Assembly: GCF_015207005.2 (NCBI RefSeq)
Contig: NZ_JADEXS020000001.1
Location: forward strand, 1,984,001 to 2,048,000
From: Desmonostoc muscorum LEGE 12446
Lineage (GTDB): Bacteria > Cyanobacteriota > Cyanobacteriia > Cyanobacteriales > Nostocaceae
Length of the DNA stretch: 64,000 bases
Direction of reading: 5' to 3'
The notes beneath the pieces are model-generated. The model was not told the DNA's origin, did no database searches, and worked only from the letters and a program-made list of their open reading frames with translations. This document shows positions 1-9,123 of the stretch, one piece after another. Numbering within the stretch: position 1 is the stretch's first letter; the number at the start of each line of letters is the position of its first letter. The position numbers and the translations under genes are program-made.

Positions 1-228
1 TTACTAGCAGGACGTTATATTCCCATACTGGGTTTACTGTTCTTAGCAGATAGTATTTCTCGTAAGCAAGCTGTTCCCTACACCACTGGGACATTGCGAA
101 CCGATACCGGATTATTTACAGGTGTTACCGCAGGCGTGATTTTAATTCTAGGCGCACTTACGTTCTTCCCAGTACTTGCATTAGGTCCCATTGGTGAAGC
201 CTTTTTTATCGCAAAGGGTATTGGGTAG
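1..228 (+). CDS. kdpA: Potassium-transporting ATPase subunit A, C-terminal end (partial)
   Basis: The first 228 bases read in frame 1 as 75 residues ending at TAG; the start lies outside the window. KdpA is the K+-binding, channel-like membrane subunit of the KdpFABC P-type ATPase. The visible part holds the family's C-terminal signature: GRYIPI, then [18 protein letters not shown], and the closing stretch [14 protein letters not shown] that ends the last membrane helix. It is followed by repeats and then kdpB on the same strand, as expected for a kdp operon. The identity is clear despite the truncation. Confidence 0.93.
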   Translation, partial: LLAGRYIPILGLLFLADSISRKQAVPYTTGTLRTDTGLFTGVTAGVILILGALTFFPVLALGPIGEAFFIAKGIG

Positions 229-292
229 GGAGTGGGGAGTGGGGAGTGGGGAGTGGGGGGATGAGGGAGATGAGGGGGATGAGGGAGTAGAA
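229..292. repeat. STRR-type tandem repeats after kdpA
   Basis: Heptamers of the form GGGGAGT are repeated about four times. Copies of a GATGAGGG(A/G) motif follow. The same two repeat types recur at 20.8, 44.9 and 63.3 kb, so this is a dispersed family, not a kdp-specific signal. Confidence 0.8.
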
Positions 293-304
293 AAACATTA
301 TAGA

Positions 305-495
305 AACTCGTTTATCCATCTTTGATACTCGTTAATCCACCTCAGAACTCCATTAATGAGTCTTTGATACTCGTTAATCCACCTCAGAACTCCATTAATG
401 AGTCTTTGATACTCGTTAATCCACCTCAGAACTCCATTAATGAGTCTTTGATACTCATTAATCCACCTCAGAACTCCATTAATCCACCTCAAAGA
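305..495. repeat. 42-bp tandem repeat array between kdpA and kdpB
   Basis: TTTGATACTC recurs at 321, 363, 405 and 447, which is an exact 42-bp period, followed by a partial unit. Each unit contains an inverted pair, ACTCGTTAAT and ATTAATGAGT, that can form a 10-bp stem around the motif CCACCTCAGAACTCC. In the last unit the left arm is ACTCATTAAT and pairs perfectly. Because 42 is a multiple of 3, both strands show repetitive open frames; I regard these as by-products. There are no unique spacers, so it is not a CRISPR array. The array lies in the untranslated gap of the kdp operon, 64 bases before kdpB. Confidence 0.85.
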
Positions 496-558
496 CTTAT
501 GCCCGATGCCCAATGCCCCATGCCCAATGCCCCATTCCCCATTTCCATAATTTAATCT

Positions 559-2700
559 ATGCCAATTACTACTAATTCTCCTTCACCCCGTGTTCCTCAT
601 GGAACTCGTGACTCGCGTAAGCACACCCCCAAGGCAGATATGCGGGGACTTTACCAAAGAGCAATTCGTGAGTCATTTGTCAAGCTCGATCCGCGAATTA
701 CTGTCAGAAATCCAGTGATGTTTGTTGTTTGGGTGGGAACAATTGTCACCTTTCTAGTAACCCTAAACCCAAATTTGTTTGGCACAATTCAGGCAGATGT
801 CAACCAACAACGCTTGTTAAATGGGTTGATTACCTTTATTCTGTTTTTCACACTGGTTTTTGCTAACTTTGCCGAAGCTGTGGCTGAAGGACGAGGGAAA
901 GCTCAGGCTGATTCACTCAGAACCACGCGATCGGATACGATCGCTAATAAAATCCTCCCCGATGGTTCCATAGTACAAGTCAATTCTACGGAACTGCGGC
1001 GGGGTGATTTAGTCAAAGTGATTGCAAACAATATGATTCCCGCCGATGGGGATGTCATTAAAGGCATTGGTTCAGTAGATGAGTCTGCGATTACTGGGGA
1101 ATCTGCGCCTGTATTGAAGCAACCAGGTACAGATATTGCCAGTTCGGTAACAGGAGGTACACGCCTACTCTCCGATGAATTGACGATTCGCATTAGCGCC
1201 GATCCTGGACAAGGCTTTATTGACCGGATGATTGCCTTAGTAGAAGGGGCACAACGCACCAAGACTCCCAACGAGATTGCCTTGACGGTATTGTTAGCAG
1301 TGCTGACACAGGTGTTTTTAATTGTAGTGGCGACGATGCCACCATTTGTCAACTACATCGCCAATTTTATCAGCACCGTATTTGGGGCTGAAGCAGCAAA
1401 CAGTTTGCGTGCGGGTGCTAGCGTTGCGATTTTAATATCGTTACTGGTAGCTTTGATTCCCACAACTATTGGTGGTTTACTCAGTGCGATCGGTATCGCT
1501 GGTATGGACAGAGTTGCTCAATTTAACGTCATTGCGACCTCTGGTAGAGCAGTAGAAGCTTGCGGCGACATCAACACTCTGGTGCTAGATAAAACAGGGA
1601 CAATCACCTTGGGGAACCGTATGGCTGATGAGTTTATTCCCCTGGATAATCATTCACTAAAAGATGTGGCGCGAGTTTCCTTAGCTGCTAGCTTATTTGA
1701 TGATACGCCGGAGGGCAAGTCAATTGTGGCATTAGCAGAAAAGTCCCAAATTGCGGTAGATTTCAATATCGATAAAGCCGAAGGTGTGGAATTTTCCGCC
1801 AAAACCCGGATGAGTGGTACAAATCTACCTGATGGCAAAGAAGTTCGTAAAGGTGCGGTGGATGCCATTAAAGGATTTGTCCGTTCTCGTGGCGGTTACG
1901 TTCCCGATGATATAGATGCAGCTTATGAGCGAGTTTCCCGGTTAGGGGGTACACCCTTAGCTGTTTGCCAGGATGACAAAATTTATGGTGTGATTTACCT
2001 CAAAGATATTGTCAAACCTGGTTTGCGGGAACGATTTGACCAACTGCGCCGTATGGGTGTCCGCACCGTCATGCTCACAGGCGATAATCGAATTACCGCT
2101 TCAGTGATTGCTCAGGAAGCCGGAGTTGATGATTTCATTGCCGAAGCGACTCCAGAAGACAAAATCGAGGTGATTCGCTCCGAACAATCCCAGGGTAAAC
2201 TGGTGGCAATGACTGGGGATGGCACCAACGATGCACCCGCCTTAGCTCAAGCAAACGTGGGTGTGGCAATGAACTCTGGGACGCAAGCTGCCAAAGAAGC
2301 TGCTAACATGGTGGACTTAGACTCAGACCCCACCAAGTTGATTGACTTAGTAACAATTGGTAAACAGCTGCTCATTACCCGTGGAGCATTAACAACATTC
2401 TCCATCGCCAACGATATCGCCAAGTATTTTGCCATCATTCCGACAATCTTTGCTGCGGCTGGAATCGGCGCACTTAATATCATGGCACTCAAAAGCGCTC
2501 AATCTGCGATCGTCTCGGCGCTAATTTACAACGCCTTGATTATTCCGGCACTAATTCCCCTAGCACTTAAAGGAGTAAAATTCTTGCCTCTTTCGGCAGA
2601 TCAATTACTACGCCGTAACATCTTTATCTATGGCGTTGGTGGTATCATTGCTCCCTTCATTGCCATCAAACTGATAGATATAATCTTACCCTTGTCTTAG
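559..2700 (+). CDS. kdpB: Potassium-transporting P-type ATPase subunit B
   Basis: KdpB is the catalytic subunit of the Kdp K+ pump. It hydrolyses ATP and forms an aspartyl-phosphate intermediate in the plasma membrane. The 713 residues match the usual family length. Visible motifs are the actuator TGES (about 179-182), the phosphorylation motif DKTGTIT with Asp344, the nucleotide-binding LTGDN region and the hinge [10 protein letters not shown]. Membrane segments lie near residues 54-70, 88-104, 243-265, 286-305 and in the last 120 residues. The gene sits between kdpA and kdpG-kdpC on the same strand. Expression is probably induced by K+ limitation, which is known for the family; no operator is visible here. 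Confidence 0.97.
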   Translation: MPITTNSPSPRVPHGTRDSRKHTPKADMRGLYQRAIRESFVKLDPRITVRNPVMFVVWVGTIVTFLVTLNPNLFGTIQADVNQQRLLNGLITFILFFTLVFANFAEAVAEGRGKAQADSLRTTRSDTIANKILPDGSIVQVNSTELRRGDLVKVIANNMIPADGDVIKGIGSVDESAITGESAPVLKQPGTDIASSVTGGTRLLSDELTIRISADPGQGFIDRMIALVEGAQRTKTPNEIALTVLLAVLTQVFLIVVATMPPFVNYIANFISTVFGAEAANSLRAGASVAILISLLVALIPTTIGGLLSAIGIAGMDRVAQFNVIATSGRAVEACGDINTLVLDKTGTITLGNRMADEFIPLDNHSLKDVARVSLAASLFDDTPEGKSIVALAEKSQIAVDFNIDKAEGVEFSAKTRMSGTNLPDGKEVRKGAVDAIKGFVRSRGGYVPDDIDAAYERVSRLGGTPLAVCQDDKIYGVIYLKDIVKPGLRERFDQLRRMGVRTVMLTGDNRITASVIAQEAGVDDFIAEATPEDKIEVIRSEQSQGKLVAMTGDGTNDAPALAQANVGVAMNSGTQAAKEAANMVDLDSDPTKLIDLVTIGKQLLITRGALTTFSIANDIAKYFAIIPTIFAAAGIGALNIMALKSAQSAIVSALIYNALIIPALIPLALKGVKFLPLSADQLLRRNIFIYGVGGIIAPFIAIKLIDIILPLS

Positions 2701-2898
2701 AACTTCCAAATTAAAAAACATCCAAAAATCCCCTCTCTTCTTAATCTCTCCGTGCCCTCTGCGGTTCGTTTTCTTAGATAATTTATTTCTCTAGGACTTA
2801 GGCAAAAACTCTCTGAAACTTTTATTTCTTTGTGTCCTTTGCGTCCTTTGTGGTTCGTTTTTTCAAAGTCCTGTTCTTGAAAACGCCTAAATTTACTT

Positions 2899-3168
2899 AT
2901 GAAACCCGTTCATATTCGACCAACCATCCCCATATCCCAACTATCTGAAGCAATAACTGAAATTTGGTGTCAATGGCGTAGACAAAAACTGCCACTGTAT
3001 TTATTCCTAGCGATGTGCTTCAACTTAGTAGTTGCACCTGTAGTTTATGCAGCCACAAGCGAACAACTTTCCCGCAGTCAAGCTTGGGGAGTGGGACTGC
3101 TAGGACTGGTAACAGTAGGACTTTCTATTTATTTATTTTTTGTAATGTTTGTACCGGAGAAATTCTAA
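2899..3168 (+). CDS. kdpG: KdpG, small membrane subunit with a KdpF-like C-terminus
   Basis: This 89-residue protein occupies the place between kdpB and kdpC where heterocystous cyanobacteria carry kdpG. It has two hydrophobic segments, about residues 31-52 and 63-83. The last 25 residues (GLLGLVTVGLSIYLFF, ending PEKF) resemble the single-helix KdpF peptide that stabilises the Kdp complex, so I infer a KdpF-like function joined to a cyanobacterial N-terminal extension. Its stop overlaps the kdpC start (TAATG), which indicates translational coupling. The 198-bp gap before it holds two related AT-rich stretches with the word GGTTCGTTTT, near 2763 and 2851. Confidence 0.8.
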   Translation: MKPVHIRPTIPISQLSEAITEIWCQWRRQKLPLYLFLAMCFNLVVAPVVYAATSEQLSRSQAWGVGLLGLVTVGLSIYLFFVMFVPEKF

Positions 3169-3806
3169 TGAGTTTTGCACGCGAAGCCGGTAGAGCTGTT
3201 CGTTCTACCTTGGTACTCTGGGTAATAGCAGCAATTATTTATCCTTTTTTGATGATTGCCATTGGGCAGATTGTGTTTCCCTTTCAAGCCAATGGTAGTC
3301 TACTGACAAATAGCACAGGTCAAGTTGTGGGTTCTGCGTTGATTGGTCAACCTTTTAGTAGCGATCGCTATTTTAACAGCCGTCCCAGTACCACTAGCTA
3401 CAGCACAGCCGACCCCAAAAAAGATGATGCCGGAGTTTTGCAAACCGGAGTTTCCGGTGCTAGTAACTTAGCTCCCAGTAATACCGCATTACTAGAACGC
3501 ATCAAAGGTAAAGATGACCCAGACCCCAGCAAAAAAGTTGAAGGTGACTTCAATCGTCTGAAAACAGCAGGCGTCCAGCCGACTGCGGATCTAGTCTACA
3601 CCTCTGGTTCCAGCCTTGACCCCCACATTACCCCCGAAGCCGCCAAAGCCCAAATTCCACGAGTAGCCAAGGCGCGGGGAATTGAGCCGAACCAACTCGA
3701 CACTTTAATTGCTCAAAACACCGATGGTCGCTTTCTCGGCATCTTTGGTGAGGCTGGAGTTAATGTTTTGAAGTTGAATTTAGCTCTAGATAAAATCAAG
3801 GCATAA
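3168..3806 (+). CDS. kdpC: Potassium-transporting ATPase subunit C
   Basis: KdpC is the single-span subunit that promotes ATP binding by KdpB. I chose ATG 3168 because it overlaps the kdpG stop and yields the expected N-terminus, MSFAREAGRAVRS, followed by a membrane helix (about residues 14-40). The frame stays open upstream but runs through kdpG there. Family motifs are GSALIGQPF, then RYFNSRPSTTSYS, and near the end a segment containing DPHITPEAA. The 212 residues are slightly longer than E. coli KdpC. Palindromes and a different gene type follow, so kdpC is probably the last kdp structural gene here; no kdpD is seen. Confidence 0.95.
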   Translation: MSFAREAGRAVRSTLVLWVIAAIIYPFLMIAIGQIVFPFQANGSLLTNSTGQVVGSALIGQPFSSDRYFNSRPSTTSYSTADPKKDDAGVLQTGVSGASNLAPSNTALLERIKGKDDPDPSKKVEGDFNRLKTAGVQPTADLVYTSGSSLDPHITPEAAKAQIPRVAKARGIEPNQLDTLIAQNTDGRFLGIFGEAGVNVLKLNLALDKIKA

Positions 3807-3882
3807 AACTATGAGAAGTGCCTAAAAGAGCTTTTTAAGTTCTGATTAAATACAGCATATTTCAGGTAAATGAAGTACACGG

Positions 3883-3910
3883 GTAGGGGCACAACATGTT
3901 GTGCCCCTAC
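3883..3910. repeat. GTAG-type palindrome (REP-like)
   Basis: This is a perfect 28-bp palindrome. The left half is GTAGGGGCACAACA and the right half is its reverse complement. It stands alone 76 bases after kdpC in a 387-bp gap (3807-4193) that otherwise shows no gene. It belongs to the dispersed family discussed with the RAYT at 42.1 kb. Confidence 0.85.
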
Positions 3911-4002
3911 GATTATCTGTGTCTGACCAAGTTGCAATCTGCTGTAAGTCGGGGATTTTGTTGTTTACGAAATAATAATTTGATGGAAAATAGACCTGTA
4001 AT

Positions 4003-4028
4003 GTAGGGGTTTAGCAATGCTAAACCCT
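4003..4028. repeat. Decayed GTAG-type palindrome
   Basis: GTAGGGGTTTAGCA is followed by a central A and TGCTAAACCC. The arms match for ten bases and the right-hand CTAC end is lost. I read it as an eroded member of the same palindrome family. Confidence 0.6.
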
Positions 4029-4193
4029 GAAAACAATGTAGGTTTTCAAATGATTTATATTTGGTATTTACTGTCAAGGTATAAATCCTAATAAACCAGA
4101 AATATAAAAATATATCTCTAAATATATGCTGGAATAAACATATTTTTAGGTGTTGAAAATATATCAAAGATAAATATTATTTTCTGTAAAATA

Positions 4194-4562
4194 TTGGACA
4201 ATATTATTAGAGTTAAATACAAATGTTTTGTGTTAAAAAATAACAAAGCTTTAGAACCAAGCCTCTTTGGTGTTTTAATCCAAGCAAATAGTATTTACTG
4301 CGGCATTCATTTAACTGAAATTCAGTTACCGGAACGATGTGCTTTTTTGGGAATCTTAAGAGAAAGTCAAGTCCTTTCAGCAACAGATAATCCTATTATT
4401 TGTGCTGGAGATTACATCTTAGCGATCGCAACTCATCCGATGATGGTTCCCGCTCTTAAAGTCACTCTCAAAAAAATTCATTCTCTTTACTATTCCCTCA
4501 ACAATTGCTTATTGGAAGCTCGACCAAAGCAAATCTCTTACAAAACCTGGGATGGAAAGTAA
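4194..4562 (+). CDS. RCK_C (TrkA_C)-like domain protein
   Basis: The 122-residue product contains a stretch typical of the C-terminal RCK/TrkA domain: LPERCAFLGILRESQVL, a short acidic turn, then CAGDYILAIATHP (about residues 46-80). RCK_C domains bind small ligands and regulate K+ or other ion transport, and the position next to the kdp genes fits that. No nucleotide-binding RCK_N domain is present. The start is uncertain: TTG 4194 is the first usual codon, and the frame stays open further upstream without ATG. The gene could be a stand-alone regulatory domain or the 3' remnant of a larger transporter gene. Confidence 0.55.
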   Translation: MDNIIRVKYKCFVLKNNKALEPSLFGVLIQANSIYCGIHLTEIQLPERCAFLGILRESQVLSATDNPIICAGDYILAIATHPMMVPALKVTLKKIHSLYYSLNNCLLEARPKQISYKTWDGK

Positions 4563-4622
4563 GCAAACCATTAGGTTTCTAAAGATGTTTAACCTGAGTT
4601 CGACTAACTAAAGGCTTTGAAT

Positions 4623-5024
4623 ATGCATACTTCGGAGCTTTTGATACTTTATTTATTGGCTCAAAAGAGTGTTAATCAGTCTACCTTGATTGAAGTTAAA
4701 TCCACTGAAATAACACATAATGAAACCACAAAATCACGGGACGGAGATGTTCCCTTTGTAGCAGTGTTTTTGGCTCACGTTGCCTTCATGATTGTTTGGG
4801 GAGTTGTGGTTTATATTGTTTCATGTTTCTGCAAAGGATTAGAAGATCCCCAACAAAATTTAACACAAGATAAAGACGAAATAGTAAGTATCAAAAATGT
4901 ACAGCAACATCCCTGTAAAAAGTGTCAATTTTTTCACAATAATTATTATCTGAAGTGTGCAGTGCATCCTTCCATTGCTCTAACCAAAGAAGCCCTCAAT
5001 TGCTCTGACTACAAATCTCAGTAG
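4623..5024 (+). CDS. Small membrane protein with C-terminal Cys motif, unknown function
   Basis: ATG 4623 gives 133 residues; an in-frame TTG lies six bases upstream. One membrane helix is evident (about residues 45-67, VAVFLAHVAFMIVWGVVVYI). The C-terminal part carries a CKKCQFF motif, then LKCAVHPSIA and LNCSDY: four Cys residues in a C-x2-C...C...C arrangement seen in several small cyanobacterial proteins and suggestive of metal or redox binding. That role is inference. It lies between the RCK_C-like gene and another unknown gene on the same strand. Confidence 0.55.
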   Translation: MHTSELLILYLLAQKSVNQSTLIEVKSTEITHNETTKSRDGDVPFVAVFLAHVAFMIVWGVVVYIVSCFCKGLEDPQQNLTQDKDEIVSIKNVQQHPCKKCQFFHNNYYLKCAVHPSIALTKEALNCSDYKSQ

Positions 5025-5177
5025 AGTTGTTTGATTTAGCTTGAATTCAGATTTATGAATCCCTAGAGAACCTAATATTTAATGCAAATCTGCAATAATT
5101 CGCTCAAAAATTTGGCTACATCAGCAGTTTATAAACTAGTGGAAAACTATCTCCTGAAGAAGCTTTGAGGGAAATTG

Positions 5178-6125
5178 ATGCACTCTGGCAACATTTTAAA
5201 GCCAGTAAATACAAACTGGGAATTGGTTGTTGATACAGCGATTGATTTAGAAACCAACACCACCAAGGGTTACTTTCGGGAAAACAGCCTTTTATTGCAA
5301 CAGGGTAGAGTATTGAATAATGCGATCGTCAAAATTGCCCAAACTTTTCGCACCGGAACTAACGATATTGATACACTTGATTTCGTTCATATGTATCTCA
5401 ATGATGAAAACCAAATTAGTCCAAATGACCTGAATGATTTTTATATTCTCACTAATTTTAGACCTGTTATTACTAACAAAAACTGGAGAATGGATTGTGG
5501 AGTCGCTGGATATGACAACCAGTTAGGGTTACCACCCTTTTTCCCAACTCGCCTGAGATTTGAAGATTATATTTACAGGCTTTGGATACAGCAAGAAGGC
5601 ATTGTGGCTGCACATGTTGATGCTGTCCAAAACCACATTAGAAATAACTACATGCGTAATCCTTTGGCTAGTGAACTCTTTAATGAAGAAATATGTAGCT
5701 TGCTGAAAAGGAAAATTAAGCAAAGTGTTTACCATCTTGATGACCTGGGAATCAAGTTTGATTACTCTGGCGAGGTTACCTTACAAGACTCTGAGGAAAT
5801 TCTGCAAAAAATTTCTGCCATCCACACTCAGGTACTGAAAGCCTCAGCATCTACCCAAAATGAAGAACGTAAGCAGTCCCTTCAGTTGTTTGCGGCGAAC
5901 TTGTCGAGAGTGTTTTATGGGTTTGAACCCGACTTTTTTCAGCAAAACGTTTCCAGAATTATCGACGATGTTATTAGCCAATTTCATGGCTCTCTAGAAA
6001 TATGGCCGACTCTGGTAGAAATCTGTTACTTTTACAAAGATAAAAAAGACCTACCGCAAATCAGGGTCAAAAATAAGAAGGTAAAGTCTAGAAATGGGTC
6101 AAAAGCTAGCGAAATAGCAGGATAA
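5178..6125 (+). CDS. Hypothetical protein, 315 residues
   Basis: ATG 5178 is preceded by GAGG about eight bases upstream, so I prefer it over the in-frame TTG at 5175. I do not recognise the family. The protein has no signal peptide or membrane helix. It is rich in Asn, Asp and aromatic residues in the first half, mostly helical by composition around residues 165-250, and has a very basic tail (KNKKVKSRNGSK). No catalytic motif is evident. A 285-bp gap with short inverted stretches of the AGAATT/TCTGAC type separates it from the porin gene. Confidence 0.6.
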   Translation: MHSGNILKPVNTNWELVVDTAIDLETNTTKGYFRENSLLLQQGRVLNNAIVKIAQTFRTGTNDIDTLDFVHMYLNDENQISPNDLNDFYILTNFRPVITNKNWRMDCGVAGYDNQLGLPPFFPTRLRFEDYIYRLWIQQEGIVAAHVDAVQNHIRNNYMRNPLASELFNEEICSLLKRKIKQSVYHLDDLGIKFDYSGEVTLQDSEEILQKISAIHTQVLKASASTQNEERKQSLQLFAANLSRVFYGFEPDFFQQNVSRIIDDVISQFHGSLEIWPTLVEICYFYKDKKDLPQIRVKNKKVKSRNGSKASEIAG

Positions 6126-6410
6126 AGACTTTTTGAGAATTCAGGAGTCAGAATTTAGGAGAACATGATGATGAATCCTTGCAACCAATCATAACTAGAT
6201 TCTGACTTCTGGGTGCTGAATGCTGACAACCCTTGATTTGGCAAAGAAGCCATTTGCAACACTTTACGATTCTTCATCGGTAAAAATTCTGTGAGACATA
6301 GCTGAGGTCGCTACAATCTGATAAGATTTTCAACAAGTAGAATAATTGCTTATTCTCTTTTTCTTGAACCCACTGATTTTGGGTCTTTTTTGGGAAAGGA
6401 AAATAAAAAA

Positions 6411-8195
6411 ATGTCTCATTTATTGTGGAAAACTCTGGTACTAAGTCCAGTAGTTTTGGGAGTGACGGTATTGGTTTCCGCTAGGGCTATAGCTACTGAA
6501 ATAGCAAGCTCTTCTGAAGATGCAAAGGCAAAAGCTATTCAGACGGAAGCACCAGAAGCTATTGGCGCTTCACTATCAATGCAAACACAGCAACCAACTG
6601 CCGATAAATTTTTGGTTGCCCAAGCTAAGACTGATGATAATAAAATCCTAGAACAAGTTAACCGCTACAGCAGCGAAGGTAAGAAGCAGAATTCACTGTC
6701 TCAAGTTACATCAGTTTCTCAGTTTTCTGACGTACAGCCGACTGATTGGGCATTCCAAGCTTTGCAATCCCTGGTTGAGCGCTACGGCTGTATTGCAGGA
6801 TACCCCAACTCTACTTACCGTGGCAACCGGGCACTAACCCGTTATGAATTTGCCGCAGGTTTGAATGCTTGTTTGGATAGGGTTAATGAACTGATTGCCA
6901 CAGCAACTGCTGACTTAGTGACAAAACAGGATTTGGCGACCCTCCAGCGTTTGCAAGAAGAATTTTCGGCAGAACTGGCAACTCTGCGTGGTCGAGTAGA
7001 CGCTTTAGAAGCACGTACTGCTGAATTAGAAGCAAATCAGTTTTCCACTACCACAAAATTGGTGGGTGAAGCTATTTTTGCCGTTACTGATATATTTGGC
7101 GGTAACACTGGCGATGCTAACAATACTGTCTTCCAAGATAGGGTACGTTTAGACTTGCAAACCAGCTTCACGGGTAAAGATGTGCTACACACCCGTCTGG
7201 CGGCTGGTAATGCACTAGCCTTTAGTCAATTTGACAGCGCGAATAATCTGCTCGATACTGCTGAAGGCACACAAACGTTTCAACTCAACGGTGGAAGCAC
7301 CAATAACAGTGTCAACATAGACTGGTTGGCGTATTACGTACCTATAGGTCCAGCCCAAGTTTACATTGCGGCTACCGGAGGTATTCACAGCGATTATGTT
7401 GCTACCAATAACCCTTACTTTGAGGATTATGACGGTGGTAATGGTGCGTTGTCTACCTTTGCTTCTGAAAGTCCCATCTATCGCATTGGTGGTGGTGCAG
7501 GTGCGGCATTTACTTTACCCTTTGGTAAAGGTGGTAACATTTTCAAACCAAGTTCACTGACCGTAGGTTATTTGGCGTCAAATGCTAGTAATCCTGGAGT
7601 AAATCAAGGTTTATTCGAGGGCAACTATGCTGCTTTAGGACAGTTGAACTTTAGTGTTGGGGATAGCATAGCGATCGCTGCCACCTACGTTCACGGTTAT
7701 CATGGTGCTGGAAGCACTGGTTTATTTGATGCAGGTCTTGGTTTAAATGCTGGTAGCCCGGTCGTAGGTACTGGTCAAGCTAACACCCTCATAAACGCAG
7801 GTTCCAGTAATTCTTACGGTATATCGGCAGCCTTCAGACCCAGTGACAAACTGTCAGTTAGTGGCTTCATTTCTTACCATGATGTCACAGGCTTCGGTGT
7901 AGGTGATGATTTTGAAGCTTGGAGTTACGGTCTTGGGATAGCCTTGCCTGACTTCGGTAAAAAAGGTAACGTATTGGGCATTTTTGCCGGTGCGGAACCT
8001 TATTCCCGTAACCGAGGAGGACAGTTTGCTGGTACTGGCAATGATGTACCTTATCACTTTGAAGGCTTCTATAAATATCGCGTGTCAGATAACATCTCAA
8101 TCACCCCTGGCGTGATTTGGTTGACTTCTCCTGGCCAAAACAGTGGTAACGATGATGCAATCATCGGTACTCTAAGAACAACTTTCACGTTCTAA
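6411..8195 (+). CDS. SLH-domain OprB-type outer-membrane porin
   Basis: ATG 6411 is chosen because it has AAGGA ten bases upstream and begins a signal peptide (MSHLLWKTLVLSPVVLGVTV); an upstream TTG would add seven residues. Domain order: signal peptide (1-30), linker, one SLH domain (about 110-165, FSDVQPTDWAFQALQSL through LTRYEF), a coiled coil (about 170-215), then an OprB-like beta-barrel ending in TFTF. In cyanobacteria the SLH part binds pyruvylated peptidoglycan-linked polymer and the barrel passes small solutes or inorganic ions. The 594 residues are normal for the family. The substrate cannot be told from sequence. Confidence 0.9.
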   Translation: MSHLLWKTLVLSPVVLGVTVLVSARAIATEIASSSEDAKAKAIQTEAPEAIGASLSMQTQQPTADKFLVAQAKTDDNKILEQVNRYSSEGKKQNSLSQVTSVSQFSDVQPTDWAFQALQSLVERYGCIAGYPNSTYRGNRALTRYEFAAGLNACLDRVNELIATATADLVTKQDLATLQRLQEEFSAELATLRGRVDALEARTAELEANQFSTTTKLVGEAIFAVTDIFGGNTGDANNTVFQDRVRLDLQTSFTGKDVLHTRLAAGNALAFSQFDSANNLLDTAEGTQTFQLNGGSTNNSVNIDWLAYYVPIGPAQVYIAATGGIHSDYVATNNPYFEDYDGGNGALSTFASESPIYRIGGGAGAAFTLPFGKGGNIFKPSSLTVGYLASNASNPGVNQGLFEGNYAALGQLNFSVGDSIAIAATYVHGYHGAGSTGLFDAGLGLNAGSPVVGTGQANTLINAGSSNSYGISAAFRPSDKLSVSGFISYHDVTGFGVGDDFEAWSYGLGIALPDFGKKGNVLGIFAGAEPYSRNRGGQFAGTGNDVPYHFEGFYKYRVSDNISITPGVIWLTSPGQNSGNDDAIIGTLRTTFTF

Positions 8196-8215
8196 AAATT
8201 TAGCAAAACATTAGA

Positions 8216-8335
8216 GTAGAGACGTAGCAGTGCTACGTCTCTACATTTATTTTCACCATATGTTTATTAGTTAGAGCGTTTTTCATCTATTTGAACCACA
8301 ATCCTCGGTAGGGTAGCACAGCTGTGCTACCCTAC
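8216..8335. repeat. Two GTAG-type palindromes after the porin gene
   Basis: The first (8216-8244) is GTAGAGACGTAGCA, a central G, and the exact reverse complement. The second (8308-8335) is GTAGGGTAGCACAG plus its reverse complement, with no central base. Both are perfect. The first lies 21 bases after the porin stop and could act as a transcription-ending hairpin, but it lacks a U-run. The two copies differ in stem sequence yet share the GTAG/CTAC ends. Confidence 0.8.
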
Positions 8336-8424
8336 AACCTGGTATATTTACCTGAAAATAGCTGTAAAAGTTAATTGTTGAGTTGAGGAACTAAACCGAA
8401 CCTATTCCTAATTTGCCATGCCCT

Positions 8425-9021
8425 CTAACATATATTTGTGCAGACAAAGTTAATGACATCTGCAAGTCCTGACTGAGTTTTCAAATTAGTAAAAATAAAA
8501 GGTTTATCGCCGCGCATTTTTTTAGCATCTCGTTCCATGACACTTAAATCTGCACCGACATAAGGTGCAAGGTCAGTTTTGTTAATCACCAATAAATCAG
8601 ATTTAGTAATGCCGGGGCCACCCTTGCGGGGAATTTTATCACCAGCGGCAACATCGATGACGTAAATTGTTAAATCTACCAATTCTGGACTAAAGGTAGC
8701 AGCCAAATTATCACCGCCACTTTCTAAAAATACTAAATCCAAATCAGTAAAACGTTCCTCTAGTTGTTCAATTGCTGCTAAATTCATAGAAGCATCTTCA
8801 CGGATGGCAGTATGAGGACAACCTCCAGTCTCTACACCCAAAATGCGATCGCTTGCTAAAGCTTGAGAACGTACTAAAAATTGAGCATCTTCTTGAGTAT
8901 AAATATCATTTGTCACCACTGCAATTTGATACTTTTCGCGCAACGTCTTGCACAAAGCATCCACCAAAGCTGTCTTCCCCGAACCAACGGGGCCAGCAAC
9001 ACCTACTCTAAATGCGTTCAT
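8425..9021 (-). CDS. ureG: Urease accessory GTPase UreG
   Basis: UreG is the SIMIBI-class GTPase that supplies energy for nickel insertion into urease, in complex with UreF and UreH/D. The 198 residues contain the P-loop GPVGSGKT near the N-terminus, the [13 protein letters not shown] motif with the Cys-Pro-His metal site, the switch segment [15 protein letters not shown] and the guanine-specificity NKTD. It is the last gene of an ureE-ureF-ureG run on the minus strand. The structural genes ureABC are not in the window. Confidence 0.96.
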   Translation of the reverse strand: MNAFRVGVAGPVGSGKTALVDALCKTLREKYQIAVVTNDIYTQEDAQFLVRSQALASDRILGVETGGCPHTAIREDASMNLAAIEQLEERFTDLDLVFLESGGDNLAATFSPELVDLTIYVIDVAAGDKIPRKGGPGITKSDLLVINKTDLAPYVGADLSVMERDAKKMRGDKPFIFTNLKTQSGLADVINFVCTNIC

Positions 9022-9034
9022 ATAGTCATACCAT

Positions 9035-9116
9035 TTTGGATTTTAGATTTTAGATTCTAGATTTTAGATTTTAAATTGTTCAATCGAAAATCCAAAATTT
9101 AAAATCTAAAATTCTT
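9035..9116. repeat. TTTTAGA heptamer repeats with inverted half, between ureF and ureG
   Basis: TTTTAGA-type heptamers run for about 40 bases. After a short spacer, AAATC(T/C)AAAA-type complements follow, so the RNA can fold into a long weak hairpin. It separates ureG from ureF by 102 bases and may reduce coupling of the two genes. Confidence 0.7.
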
Positions 9117-9123
9117 CTGCTCC

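Noticed and set aside
321..488. Regular 42-bp repeats as a CRISPR array
   Set aside because: The units are contiguous, with no unique spacers, and no cas genes are present.
903..1352. 149-codon minus-strand frame inside kdpB
   Set aside because: Antisense shadow of a well-supported gene, with no family similarity.
3913..4167. 84-codon minus-strand frame after kdpC
   Set aside because: AT-rich, Phe/Leu-rich, runs through a decayed palindrome, with no start signal or family.
5130..5229. Short frame reading LSPEEALREIDALWQHFKASK, overlapping the start of the 315-residue protein
   Set aside because: It looks protein-like but has no start codon, follows a stop and ends after 32 codons; chance or an old remnant cannot be told apart.
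8216..8244. Palindrome after the porin gene as a classical rho-independent terminator
   Set aside because: The stem is perfect but there is no U-run, and the sequence belongs to a dispersed palindrome family; a terminating effect is possible but not shown.
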